Below are positions 50,398-62,314 of a stretch of 64,000 nt of DNA, piece after piece (position 1 is the stretch's first letter; each line of letters begins with the position of its first letter). This stretch comes from Patellaria atrata CBS 101060 (lineage: Eukaryota > Ascomycota > Dothideomycetes > Patellariales > Patellariaceae), in NCBI GenBank assembly GCA_010093705.1, contig MU006090.1, positions 833,817 to 897,816 of the forward strand, written 5' to 3'. The notes under the pieces were generated by a model that saw nothing but the letters and a program-made list of their open reading frames with translations, was not told the origin of the DNA and did not search any database. The position numbers and the translations under genes were made by a program.

Positions 50398-53300
50398 TCA
50401 ATAACCCATATCAACATCTTCAAAAGAAACCTCACCCACATTCTCCGATTCGTCCACATGAGCGGACGGGTTACGCGACCCACCCTCTGCTTCCTCCATC
50501 TCCTCGTCTTCTTCGTCGCTGGAGTTGTTGAAACCACTCAATAATGTCCCACGGTCTCCACTGCCGTCCATAAACCCTCCGCCTGAGGTACCCTCTAGAA
50601 CGTCCATGCTGTCAAGCATACTCGTTCCAAGCCCTCCTCCGGATGCGTTTGAAGGGAGAGTATGAGTTGCTCCCCAATTCATATTGCCTCCGGTAATCGA
50701 GTTCAGTACCGTCTGCCGTGGTCCTGCGTTCATATCTGGACGTACACCTCCAAGTATGGCATTATCCCTCTCACGAGTCTCCGCTAAAGTGTGCTCGACG
50801 TAATGGGTCCACTCTGGTTCTAATATCTTTTGAAGTACCTTGTTCTCAATATCACCCATAGTATGTCTCTCGGCAAACTTCACCACCTCCTCGGCAATTA
50901 GAGTCAGGTGGCCCATGTATCCAAGCCGAACGTTAGTCTCTTTCTGTGCTTTGTCACTGGTTTTTTGACCTTCGATGATACGCTCCGTGATAGCTCCATT
51001 AATGAAGAGATCCTCAGCGAGAACTTTGTTATATCCGCGGTCCATGGGTCCATTGAAAATTTGCTGGACTAGATCATAGACCACATTATGGAGGAAATTG
51101 TTCCACGGAAATCGAAAGAAAAATTGCTAAATCATACCGAGTTAATGGATATTCATCACCACTAGTAACCTGTAATACGTACGAAGATATAAGGGACAAC
51201 CTGATGCTGAACGAACATCATTTTGAGAAGGTCACCAACAACAGGGGATCCGTCGATTTCTTCTTGGTAGGCTGGCGGTTTAATCGGGTTTGGGGTCGAG
51301 GTGCCTGAGGAAGTTAATGACTCGGATTTCTCATCCTTGCTGTCGGAATCGTCTTCTGTTCCCTTAGTGCTTCCGATAGTACCTTGACTGGTAATAGATA
51401 CTGCACTACTACTATTTTGTTGAGAACTTGACGCTTCACTATCTTTCTTATCATCTTTGATTGTACTCTTAGTCATACCGGAGAATAAGGGGGCTGGCTT
51501 ATCATCTGCGTGAGGGGAAAGACTAGGGAGCGGTTCAGGATCCTGTGTTGTAGAGGGTTTACCACTGAGTTGCTCTGTTAGTAGCGATACTAATTGCTTA
51601 CTTGAAGCAGCAGAAGCGGCAGAAGTCGTATCTGATGGCCCCTTCGAAACATCTGAGCCAGAAACATCACCGCTCAATCCAAGCCCTCCGACTTTATCGG
51701 ACAGACCGGTTGGAGAGTCAGCCTGCTCTGTTAATAGTGAAGCGTTCGTTCCGGCAGGCACGGCAGATTTAGGAGCATCGAGCGGCTCGTCTACAAGTTC
51801 GATATGTTCTTGACCCGTTGAATCACTGGGATTGTTTTCAGACCGGTTAGCTTGTGACTTTTCCCGAGCTCGGAGAGCTTTTGCTCGGTCTTCTGCCTCT
51901 ATTGCCTTTGTCTGCTGGTGAGATTCTCTCAGTAATTTGAGTTCCTCTAATACGTCATCGGATTCTGAAACATCTTCAAATTCCTCATCGTCGATCGGAT
52001 GAGATGTTTCTGTATGTTTGATCTCTTCGATCGAATCGCTAGCCGTGGATGGCGCCTTGGTATGATGGAAGCCTTGGCTATCGACACTGTTGCTGAACTC
52101 TGGAGTGGGAGCTTCGTAGGACTGTTCGAACGCTTCCTGTGCTGCTTTCTTAAGTCGTTCCCGCTCCCTATCTCGAGCTCTAATATCTCCTTCAGCTCCC
52201 CGTTCATTTAGAAGTACCATATTGCTACAATGCAGCAGTTCGGCCATTAATTCGCAAGTCTTGAAACGATCAAAACCCAGGGGTTCAATAGTCTCTCCGA
52301 ATGCAGCCTTGAGTTCTCGTTTCTTAACAGTCCTCTTACCGGTAGGATCGGTGGATGATTGCTTATCCCGCGACACAACAGCCATGAAATCAGGAATTGC
52401 TTGTGCAAATTGTCGGAGTAAGCAACCGAGATAAATGGGGTCAGAAGGTTTTGGATAGGGTCCGATGGTGTTGTCCATATCATAATCCGAGTTATTCTTA
52501 CGTATAACTTCGATGATTATTCCTACCCCAACAGTAAGTGGATTCCCACCTTCGAGCATATACTCAATTAAGGTCTTAATACATGGATCGGATACGAGCT
52601 GTCGTGTCAGTTCGTTAGGACCGATAACAGACTGGTCTTGTGTCGTTGCGTTTGCGGAGATCGTGATAACAGCCTTCAGAAAATCCCCAGCAGATGTTTG
52701 TGTGGCGGAACTGTGTTTTGGAGATAGGTAAGAAAGTAGGATGGGTATCATGTTTTGCATTTGCAGCCACTTGTACTAAAGTCAGCGAAACTGAGTTACC
52801 AATATACAAACATATATGGGTGTAGCAGCCAGATACTTACGTCTACAATTCCAACGCCAGACTCGCTTTTCTCTAAACTTATTATTTTCAAGAGTAGATC
52901 CATAACCATGGGGGTATCTACATGCTGAAGTAGATTAGGAACAACATTTTTCAATGTCTTGAAAAATTCTAGCATTTCCTCGGGTTTTCTGTCCAGTAAT
53001 GCGTCGTTGATTTTCGAGAAGTACCCTGCTTGTACTGGATTTAAGGGCGGTGGCTGGTTTAAATACTCCCAGAATTTGCGTAAGGCCTGCTGGTTCTCAA
53101 GAAGAGCTTCCGAGATAGACCAAACTTCTGACGAGAGGATCTCACAAGCAAGGTAGGCGAATTTCACCCGTTGCCTGTCTTCTTTGCTATCTTCTGGTTC
53201 GTCAGCGTCTGGGCTACTTATGCTTCTGCCTCTTGCTTTGCTGAAAAAGCTTTCAAGTGCGGCGACTCTGCTGGATTTTTTACCTGATTCGGATAATGTT

Positions 53301-53521
53301 TGGTCATCGCCTATGTTCCATAAGCCAGGAGCAACGACGAATTCCAGAAGACGCGTTAGAACTTGCTCTTCCCGTATGTACTCGATAAGTTTCGAGTTCT
53401 GCTGTTTCAACTCCTGCAGCATCTCCGACTCCTCGAGTACCTCCTCGATTGTGACATCAGGTTTGTCGAGAAGGGTATCGAGAGTGGAAATGCTGGCGTA
53501 GCCCCCAAACCGCCAAAACAT
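50398..53521 (-). CDS. SIT4 phosphatase-associated protein (SAP family)
   Basis: The product is a 1000-aa regulatory subunit of the PP6-type phosphatase Sit4. Exons are 53521-52841, 52775-51183 and 51126-50398; introns are 65 and 56 nt. The N-terminus MFWRFGGYASISTLDTLLDK is the SAP signature. The SAPS helical-repeat domain runs to about 490 (LLEFVVAPGLWNIG, KFAYLACEILSSEVWSISEA, VDYKWLQMQNMIPILLSYLS, RFKTCELMAELLHCSNMVLL). A long Ser/Asp/Glu/Lys linker follows, then a second conserved block (FQFFFRFPWNNFLHNVVYDL, GYMGHLTLIAEEVVKFAE) and an acidic tail ending in DVDMGY. Yeast SAP4/SAP155/SAP185/SAP190 link Sit4 to the G1/S transition, TOR signals and ion balance; filamentous fungi usually have one gene. 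Confidence 0.95.
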
Positions 53522-54670
53522 ATTGATTTATAGTATGATCAGTTTAGATATAGAGCGCTTGCGGGAGTAGAGCGAGGGTTGCTGATCTTTGGGAAAGTGA
53601 AACGTTCGTGAACTGGTCATGCGAGCATGTAAAGGTCGTAGCGGGAGGGACGTACTAATCGCGACGCGTCTGTAGGATTCTGCTGGACTCCATGTTAGAT
53701 TGGTGAAAGCTTCACAGAAATCAACTTAGACGGGGAGCAGTGCGTTTACAAGGGGAGAGGTACAAGGACATTTGGATAGGCGGGAGCTAAGTTAATGCTT
53801 CTAGAACAGAGCTTGCAACCACATACTAACCGGTTAATAATTGACGAAAAAGCAAAATATTGAGTGATCGTAACGTTTGCATCAACTGAATGGTCCGAGT
53901 ATGTTCGTGATGACCCAAAGTGGTGTGTTCTCTTGTTGCGGTACAGATGATAGATGGGCGGCGTAACACAATGGATGGGAGTGGGGAGTTCCACTCAGAT
54001 TCAGGTGGGAAGTGGTGAGGACGAAGGAAGTCTGATCAACGCCAAATTACTTTGTACGATTCAGGATTCTTTCAAGGGATTTCTGACAGCACCATAGTAG
54101 CCGATAAAGTGACTGGTACAGGAAACAGAAGTAAGTGAATTGCTCGGACGACAAGCTGGTATAGATGAACAAAGTGCCTGTCCGAGGCCTTCTGATGGGG
54201 TAGTCAAAGCTTGATACATGCACATGAAAATTGCCAACAATATAGGACTGTAGCAGGTAGAAGGCGATGTATTCAAGCTCTTGTATTTATTTTCCTCGAA
54301 TATCAAGGTATCCTTATGGCGGGACTACAGGTCTGCTGGCAGCTTGGCACACGTGGTGGTCGAGAGCCGAGCGAACTGCAACGAACTGGAACAACCGCCA
54401 TGTCTACCGCCTACCTTATTACAGTACGTCTTAAAAACGCCGGAGGCAAGATATTTCAGCAGACACCCGTTCACAGTCATAACCTTGATCAATATACCGC
54501 TGGAATACAATCTGTAAGAAAGATACTTTCTCTACACGCAGATAATACAGTTAGCTCTGCTCTGGACCCGTAACGGACTTCCTAGGATTTATATTCTCGA
54601 TAATAGACCATACAATATTGGATTCTTCCTCCTGTATCATCCCAAGACTATTGACTCTCATATCACAACC
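53522..54670. other. divergent promoter region, SAP / Vps60
   Basis: This 1.15 kb lies between two divergent gene starts. An open frame at 54211-54573 has no family resemblance and is not called. Confidence 0.55.
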
Positions 54671-55360
54671 ATGAATCGACTCTTTGGAGCGAAAAGCACA
54701 GCTCCGAAGCCGACTCTTAACAGTGCCATCTCCAATGTTCGTACCCAGATATCTACTTGAAGGCCAAACTAACGGATGTAGGTCGAATCTCGAATAGAAA
54801 GTGTAGACGTCAAATTAGCTAAACTAAATGCTGAGCTCACTACCTACCAACAACGGTTGGCAAAGATGCGAGATGGGCCAGGAAAGACAGCGATCAAACA
54901 AAAGGCGCTCAAGGTCCTTCAGCAGCGCAAGATGTATGAACAACAACGGGATCAACTGCAGTCTCAGTCCTGGAACATGGAGCAAGCGGGCATGATGCAG
55001 GATAATCTGAAAAATACAATGACCACAGTTGACGCGATGAAGACTACGACGAAAGAGCTCCGGAAGCAGTACGGGAAGGTCGATATCGACAAGATAGAAC
55101 GGATGCAGGATGAAATGGCCGATCTGATGGATATCGGCAATGAGATTCAAGAAAGTATCAGCCGGAGTTATGACATCCCGGAGGACGTTGATGAAGCGGA
55201 GCTTGACGCCGAACTGGAGGCACTCGGAGAAGAAGTGGAACTGGAGGGATTAGGAGCGGAGGGAGAGGGAATGCCTAGCTTCCTGGTGGACGAGACAAAG
55301 CCGCCGCAGTTCATTGACGAGCCTCCAGAGCCCTCTAAAGTCAAAGAAGCAGCGGGTTGA
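54671..55360 (+). CDS. VPS60: ESCRT-III family protein Vps60 (CHMP5)
   Basis: The product is a 214-aa Snf7-family protein that acts at endosomes in multivesicular-body sorting, where Vps60 with Vta1 stimulates the Vps4 ATPase. Exons are 54671-54736 and 54782-55360; the intron is 45 nt. The N-terminus MNRLFGAKSTAPKPTLNSAI with NVESRIESVDVKLAKLN is typical of Vps60. It is followed by long amphipathic helices (KALKVLQQRKMYEQQRDQLQ, NMEQAGMMQDNLKNT, DKIERMQDEMADLMD) and an acidic tail (about 155-200) ending DETKPPQFIDEP. Length is close to the yeast protein (229 aa). Confidence 0.95.
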
Positions 55361-56318
55361 GAGAGCAGAGCGGGTGGCCTGTAAGAGTTCCTCTACTGGT
55401 ACCCTTGTCATGCTAATACACGATTCATGAGCAATTCAGCGCATCCTACATCATTCTTCAGCAATAAGCAAACAGGTAGCATAAGTAGGTTACGGAAGAC
55501 CTTGGCTTGGTCTTGGAATCAACTTTCTCCCGATATCGTGCTTGGCCGATATTACTTTCTCTTGTCTTAAGGTGCCAACCAAGCATGCAACGAATCATGC
55601 GGAAGCAAGAGTTTGGTGTGTCCATACCTTAGTCAGATTACTTTTCTTCCGCGCCGCTCCGCTCCCCTTCCCTTTGAGATAGAAATAGCTGTCACCCGTG
55701 GTAAAAGGAACACAATTTAAAGGACGGAATGTGTTCTGTACAGAAATGGCGAAGTGTAACACCTAATCCTTTCTTTGACCAAAAATTCTGGTACCGAAGA
55801 GCAGCCGGTTTCGCCAACTTAAAATGTAGCCCCACGGCGGGGAAGGGGCGGGATGCCAAGTATTTCCATCCTTGGCACCACGTACTGTTGATCTCAACGA
55901 TCTGTGTATGAACTGATGTACACATGCGTTCAACCATACCCGAGAACCAAGCAGTTTAGGTTGCTTGACCTTCTTGTCCGAGTATACTTTGCCTTGCTAT
56001 TATCATGATTAACCTGAGCCAAGCTTCACAGTTCTTATGTGCTGGCAGCGATGAAATCCTTTGGTACAGTACAGTACTAGGCGGGGACGATGAGGAAACA
56101 GATCGAAATCGGGATTGAGCTGTCTGTGGGACTATATAAAACGTTCCGCCCAGCATCCGAGAAACTAGATCTCCTCATTTCATCATCAACTTGTTTTGTT
56201 AAACTAAGGAGATTTGTTGATACATCATCATATGTACCCTAACTCCTCTCTTATTTTATCTGATACCTCACCGTCATCACACTCGCTCACTTAGATATAA
56301 CATAGTAAGAGCTCCGTA
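55361..56318 (+). promoter_or_regulatory. ENA promoter region with five PacC-type sites
   Basis: The 958 nt upstream of the sodium pump contain GCCAAG or its complement CTTGGC at 55501-55506, 55541-55546, 55856-55861, 55872-55877 and 56018-56023. The third and fourth form an inverted pair with a 10-nt gap. GCCARG is the known binding core of PacC/Rim101, the alkaline-pH factor that drives ENA genes in several fungi. Fewer than one such hexamer would be expected here by chance. Two overlapping GTACAGTAC copies lie at 56064-56077. Confidence 0.6.
56133..56140 (+). promoter_or_regulatory. TATA box of the ENA gene
   Basis: TATATAAA lies 179 nt before the start codon at 56319, downstream of the PacC-type sites, a sensible place for the core promoter. 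Confidence 0.6.
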
Positions 56319-59300
56319 ATGGGCTCTAGCAAAGATACCACCACACAAGGTCCGGAGTACGAGAAGCATCCGTTTCAACTCTCAGTCGATCATGTCAAGG
56401 CTTTCCTGGGAACAGACCTTGAATCCGGCTTGAGCGATGCTCAGGTAAAGGAACTACGAACCAAATATGGAGAGAATAAGTTAACTACAGATTCGGGTGT
56501 TAAGTGGTACACTGTGCTGGGAAAGCAAATCAGCAATGCTATGATCTTGGTAAGTCCATACAAGACTCGTTTGATGGAAACCCTCAGCAACTGATCAGGG
56601 GTCAGGTTCTTGTACTGGCCATGGCTGTCTCCTTCGGAGTTCAGGATTGGATCGAAGCTGGTGTTATTTCCGCTATCATCGTTGTCAATGTGATGATCGG
56701 GTTCTTCCAAGAGTTTCAAGCGGAAAAGAAGATGGACGCCCTCAAAGCACTTTCTTCCCCTACGGCAAATGTTCTACGAAATGGTACTGTAGACGCCATC
56801 CCCTCACTCGAGGTTGTTCCAGGTGACATTTGCATGATCAAGACGGGTGATACCATTCCCGCCGACCTCCGGATATTCGAAGCAATGAACTTAGAATGTG
56901 ACGAAAAGATACTGACCGGCGAAGCGATTCCTGTCGCTAAGGAATACGAAACCGACTTCTCCAATGACGATCCCCTAGCAACCGGTGTAGGTGATCGTGT
57001 CAATATGGCCTACTCATCAGCGACCGTTACGAAAGGCCGGGGGCAAGGTATTGTCGTGTTCACTGGTATGCACACTGAAATTGGAAAAATTGCAGCGTCC
57101 ATGCAAGGGAAGACAAGGAAACCCAATAGGTCCATGTCCAGGAAGAAGCATGGTCCTCTACAACCTGTCAAAGGCGGTGCTCTCCGTACATGGGATAGTA
57201 TTGGCAAATTCCTCGGTCTTACAGTTGGTACACCGCTTCAAATTAAGTTATCGAAGCTTGCATACATACTCTTTGGTTTTGCTATCCTGTTGGCCATCAT
57301 TGTATTCGGTGTAAACAGGTTCAATGTCACGAGTGAGGTAGCCATTTACGCTATTTCAACTGGTAAGTCATTCACCTTTCCCTCATCGCCATGTCACTCT
57401 ACTGACCATACTAGGTATTGCTATGATCCCCGAATCTTTAATTGCTGTTCTTACAATTACTTTCGTCACCGGTATGACTCAGATGCGGAAACGCCAGGTC
57501 CTTACTCGGAAGCTCAGTGCTCTCGAAGCCCTTGGAGGTATTACCAATATCTGCTCTGACAAGACAGGTACTCTCACGCAAGGAAAGATGATCACCCGTA
57601 AAGCATGGATCCCAGGTGTCGGGATTTACTTCGTCAATAACGCTGACGATGCTGCAAACCCGAAGAAGGGTAGCGTCGCACTGGGGGTAGCCAAATCCCG
57701 AGAAGAGATGGCTGCGGATAAGAGAGCGCGTGAGGAAGAACTCGATCGACTGCGTAGTTCCGCTGCTCTCACATTTGACGAACCGGCCGAAAAGACTAAA
57801 CGTGATCAACTCCGACATCAAGATGAAAGGGGTGAGAAGCAAAGCTTGGACGAGTCTGAGAATTTTGATATGGTGCCCGAACTCGAAGCCTTCCTTCATT
57901 CGACTGCGCTTTGTAATCTTGCAACCGTACGTTATAATGAGAAGGAGAGCAAATGGCAGACTACTGGTGATCCAACCGAAGTTGCTCTGCAGGTTTTCGC
58001 TCATCGTTTCGAATATGGGAAGAAGTCACTTGTAGAATCTAAGGGTTGGAAGCAATGCTACGAGTATCCCTTTGATAGCACCGTCAAGCGGATGTCAGTC
58101 GTGTACAATGCTCCGGGGGAGAAACAGGAGACTATTATTTTCACAAAGGGTGCCGTCGAACGGATCATCGATCTCTGCACGTCTATTGGTGTTGGCGAAC
58201 ATAATCAACAAATGACCGACCAGATCAAGGAATCCATTCTCGATCAAATGGCCATCTTCGCCGACCAAGGTCTGCGTGTTCTTGGAATCGCTCAGAGGAG
58301 GTGGGAAGGTGAAGTAATCACCGAGAAGTCAGAGATCCACCGCGAGGAAATTGAGAAGGATCTTACGCTCCTCGGTCTTGCTGGTCTTTACGATCCTCCA
58401 CGACTTGAAACTAAGGATGCTGTCAGGGAGTGTACAAACGCCGGCATTCGAGTGCACATGCTTACAGGTGATCATCCTGGAACGGCTTCCGCAATTGCTA
58501 AAGAAGTGGGCATTATTCCCAAGGATCTCACTATCCTTCCACACGACGTTGCCGAGTCTCTCGTGAAGACTGCGGCCGAATTCGACGGCATGACGGACGA
58601 TGAAATCGACCAGATGCCCGAACTTCCTTTGGTCATTGCTCGTTGCGCTCCTCATACCAAGACTCGTATGATTGCAGCTCTTCATCGCCGGGAGCGGTAT
58701 GCTGCTATGACCGGCGACGGTGTTAACGATGGTCCTAGTTTGCAAGCGGCTGACGTTGGTATTGCAATGGGTCTTGCAGGCTCTGATGTCGCCAAAGGTG
58801 CTTCGGATATTGTACTTACGGATGACAACTTCGCCAGCATCGTCAATGCTATTGAAGAAGGTCGTCGCATGTTCGATAATATTCAGAGATTCGTCCTTCA
58901 TCTTCTCACCTCTAATGTCGGCGAAGTTGTACTCCTTGTCTGCGGACTTGGTTTTCAGGATCGACATGGCTTCTCTGTCTTCCCCTTGTCGCCTCTACAG
59001 ATTCTCTGGATCAACATGGTAACATCTGGTTTCCCTGCGTTCGGTCTCGGACGAGAGAAAGCTTCATATAATATCATGTCAAGACCACCACACGATCTGA
59101 AGAAAGGTGTTTTCACCTGGCAGATCATCGCCGACATGCTCGTATATGGTACTCTTATGGGGATGCTCACACTCTTCACCTTCATCATCATCGTCTACGG
59201 TCCCGGCGTTGACAGCCTCGGTGTCGACTGCAACCGATCCTACAACGATCGGAATCCAGAAGACACTTGTGACACCGTATTCCGGGCTCGCGCCGCCGTG

Positions 59301-59822
59301 TTCGCCGAACTCACCTGGTTGATCCTCATCTCCGCCTGGGAGATCAAAGGAATTCGCCGCAGTATGTTTCGTCTCGATCCCCGCTCCGAATCCAAGTTCC
59401 CACTCTTCCAAGATCTATGGGCAAACAAATTTCTCTTCTTCTCTGTCCTCATCGGCTCACTCATCGTCTTTCCCTGCATCTACATCCCTGGTTTCAACAC
59501 CGTCTTCTTTAAGCATCGGCCAATTTCTTGGGAACTCGCGCTCTCCATCGGTGCCGTCTTTGTCTTTGTCGCTGGCATGGAATTGTGGAAGTTGACGAAG
59601 AGGACGTTTGGCTGGTTTGCGGCTAGTGAGGATGAAGACGGCATTCCAGGCAGGATCAGTCATAGGAGGGATAAGTTGAGCTTGAGGCAGGGCTTCTTTT
59701 CTTTTTCGAGGACGGCGAGTTTGGCGAAGCAGGAGAGTACTGCGGCTAGCATCTCTGGTAGAATTCAGAATCCTCCCAGGACTGATCCACAAAGGGTTGC
59801 TAATAGCACCCAACAGGTGTAA
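56319..59822 (+). CDS. ENA1: ENA-type sodium/potassium P-type ATPase (type IID)
   Basis: The product is an 1131-aa plasma-membrane cation pump that exports Na+ (and often K+) using ATP, important at high salt and high pH. Exons are 56319-56549, 56606-57362 and 57415-59822; introns are 56 and 52 nt. The N-terminal region shows SVDHVKAFLGTDLESGLSDA and the actuator loop has LTGEAIPVAKE. Helix 4 reads IPESLIAVLTITF, as in ENA pumps. The phosphorylated Asp is D378 in CSDKTGTLTQ. Later motifs are MLTGDHPGTA and TGDGVNDGPSLQAADVGIAM, then DNIQRFVLHLL. The last helices include LGREKASYNIMSRPP. Length fits (yeast Ena1 1091). All catalytic parts are intact. Confidence 0.96.
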
Positions 59823-61162
59823 GGGATGGATGATGTAGTTGATTTTGCTGGCGGCTATGAAACAAATTGTGGTTTTCAAGGCGTTGGTGGGCAAGAGATA
59901 CCTGACTAACCTAATGAGGAAGATTTTAGGACTTGAAATAGTTGTTTGGAATTATACGATACCTCTCCTCTGTGACCTCCGGTTCTCTAACTCTTCCGGG
60001 TGAACTGAGTTCGTTCCACGTGATCCTACTACCAAATACAAGCTGGTGAAGTATAACATCAACCTCGCATTCTATCTCCGCCTGTAATCCAAAACACCCA
60101 CCGACACCAAGCCTCATGAAAAATCTCCATCACAAATACTTCCAAACCCCCGTCCCTTAAACCCAGCCGTAGCACCAAACCTCGCCACTCCCTCCGATCA
60201 ACCTGTCCAGCACAACCCCAACCCGCGGCGTAGATGGAAATAAACCATCCCAGCCAATCATCCTACCTCATCCAAGTAGCCTGAGACTCACAGTAAATAC
60301 GAAACCAGAGAGACACACCCCCTTAAACCAGCACACCCCATCTCATCCCCGTAAGAAGCCCATCTCACCGCTATAGCAGCCTCAGCTCCTACAGTACAAG
60401 TATCCCAGGGCCCCCAAATCAGGCCCTTCCCTTCTGCTCTCCCAACTACCTTCCGGTGAGAGATCTCATTCGGGATTCTGCCTATCCGCTGCTGTCTACG
60501 GTACCTCAAGGTAAGGGCGGGCGGGGCGGAGCGCGGTTCAGCGCTGGTGTTGTGTGAGGTCCGCGAGATATTTTAGTCTAAGGTAGGTGTGTACGTGGCG
60601 TGCGATTGGTCCACGCTGAAGTCCCTGAAGGGGCTTAGCTTTTTTCCTAGTTTCGCTGCAGGGCTGGCTCAAAGGGTTGGTCACGTGCGTTACACGAAAG
60701 GGGAAAGAAACCTAAGGATCGTGGATGTGGACTTTTCGACCGGAAACGATCACGAGGGATACGAAACAGACACAGAATTTGTTCATGGCTTTTTGATCTG
60801 AATTATGTCCCTTCTCCGTGCTGCGTATATGCAGAACTGTAGGAACTAAAAAGGTTACCTAGCTACTGCCCTGCCTTGCCACCAACTTGCCATTCACTCC
60901 AGAATAAATCCCATATACCAAATCAGACACTTTGGCCGATATTCCCATGAAAATGCGCAAATATTGAACGCCTGTGCAATGCAACTCGCTAATCGAAACG
61001 CACTTTGAAATGACACAACCAGCCAGCAGAGGCGTCATAACTCGAAATCTAGTGAAGTAGATTTCCCAACATTCGTAATAGATTTCCGTCCATCTATCAT
61101 AAGCCATTTCAACAAAAGAAATGCATCAAAGTAATTCATGTGAGTGAGACAGAGTGAAAATA
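59823..61162. other. intergenic region between convergent genes
   Basis: A 1.34 kb spacer between the ENA and cyclin 3' ends. It has a C-rich patch near 60120-60440. No coding region is recognised. Confidence 0.55.
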
Positions 61163-62314
61163 TCAGTGAGCCCTGGTGGAATAAGTATTTCCCCCAAGTA
61201 TCCTCGTGAAAAAGTTCCCCCCAGCGATCTTCGGTTTCTTCGCTGGCTTCTCGTCTTCCATCATGGGAAGCATGTGAGTAGAAACCTTAGCGGGAGCCGG
61301 GATGTGCACAATAGTAGGTTGGCTCTCTAAATCGTAGCGTTGGTAAGAGTAGTCTTGTTCCGAGATGTCCACATAGGACTCTGGCTCAAGGGACGAGGCG
61401 GGGGACGACGCCTGGTAAGAGTCTGCAGTCGAAGCGGCAGAGGAGGAGCGCGAGGGTGGTGAGAGAGACGGTGTGCGCGAGACTGCGCGCGAGGAAGGTG
61501 TGGGATACGCACCCCTCGACCGTGATCGTTGGTGGTAGGCTGAGTAGGAGTCGACAGCATACGAGGAGTAAGAAGCCGGGGAGGAGGAGTAGACAGGTGC
61601 TTCCAGGTGGTAGCGGCGGAGGTTGTCTGTGCTGAGGGCCATCTGTTGTTGCTTCCTTTGAGCTAGTTCTTGCTCCCTCTGGCGGAGTCGGGCTTTCTCC
61701 ACTTGGCGGGCCTGATGCTGGCGGATAGGAGCGAGGAAAGGCTCAAGATGTTGATATAAATCCTCGGGATTGATCCTTAGGTCCCAGTCAAGAAGGAAGA
61801 GGAGCTGCTTCTCCATAAGATTAACTTCAGTAACGCTGAAGCCAAAGCTCTCATATCCGCGAACTGCACTGTAGCGAGCCCAGTGCTTGTTCTTGGGAGA
61901 AGAATCGTTGAGATTCTTAGCGGCAAGGATAAGGGATGCAAGGAAGATCCGGTGAACGGTACATCGCATTCCCTTGGCAACAGGAGGTAGGCGTTCTTGT
62001 AACCTGCTAAGATAGACAAGAGATGTCATCAAAGTCGGAACCTGAACGTGTGACCTCTCAACGAGAGAAGTGATGAAAGATTCCACGGAAGGGAGGGTTG
62101 AGTCACGTGGGGGTAGGCAGGGAGGATGTTGAGCGTGTGGTGGAGTTGAAGGTGGAGTAGGAGGTAAGCTCTTGTCAACGACTGGTTGTTCACATCGAAT
62201 GACCTGTGAAGCTTTGAGTGCGAGGTAGCTGATCATATCCTTCGATACTGGAAGTTGAATGAAGTAATCAAGGGCGGCCTTATTTTGGACATCTGTAGGT
62301 AATGAAGAAGCCAT
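61163..62314 (-). CDS. Pho85-type (PCL1/2-like) cyclin
   Basis: The product is a 383-aa cyclin from one exon. After a Pro-rich stretch (about 45-70) the cyclin box covers about 75-195: [78 protein letters not shown] and [16 protein letters not shown]. This is the Pcl1/Pcl2 subgroup of G1 cyclins that bind Pho85 (PhoA in Aspergillus) and act in cell-cycle entry and polarity. The C-terminal half is a Gln/Arg helix ([19 protein letters not shown]) and then a Ser/Tyr-rich disordered tail that likely carries phosphorylation sites. The 5' region upstream is long and gene-free. Confidence 0.93.
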   Translation of the reverse strand: MASSLPTDVQNKAALDYFIQLPVSKDMISYLALKASQVIRCEQPVVDKSLPPTPPSTPPHAQHPPCLPPRDSTLPSVESFITSLVERSHVQVPTLMTSLVYLSRLQERLPPVAKGMRCTVHRIFLASLILAAKNLNDSSPKNKHWARYSAVRGYESFGFSVTEVNLMEKQLLFLLDWDLRINPEDLYQHLEPFLAPIRQHQARQVEKARLRQREQELAQRKQQQMALSTDNLRRYHLEAPVYSSSPASYSSYAVDSYSAYHQRSRSRGAYPTPSSRAVSRTPSLSPPSRSSSAASTADSYQASSPASSLEPESYVDISEQDYSYQRYDLESQPTIVHIPAPAKVSTHMLPMMEDEKPAKKPKIAGGNFFTRILGGNTYSTRAH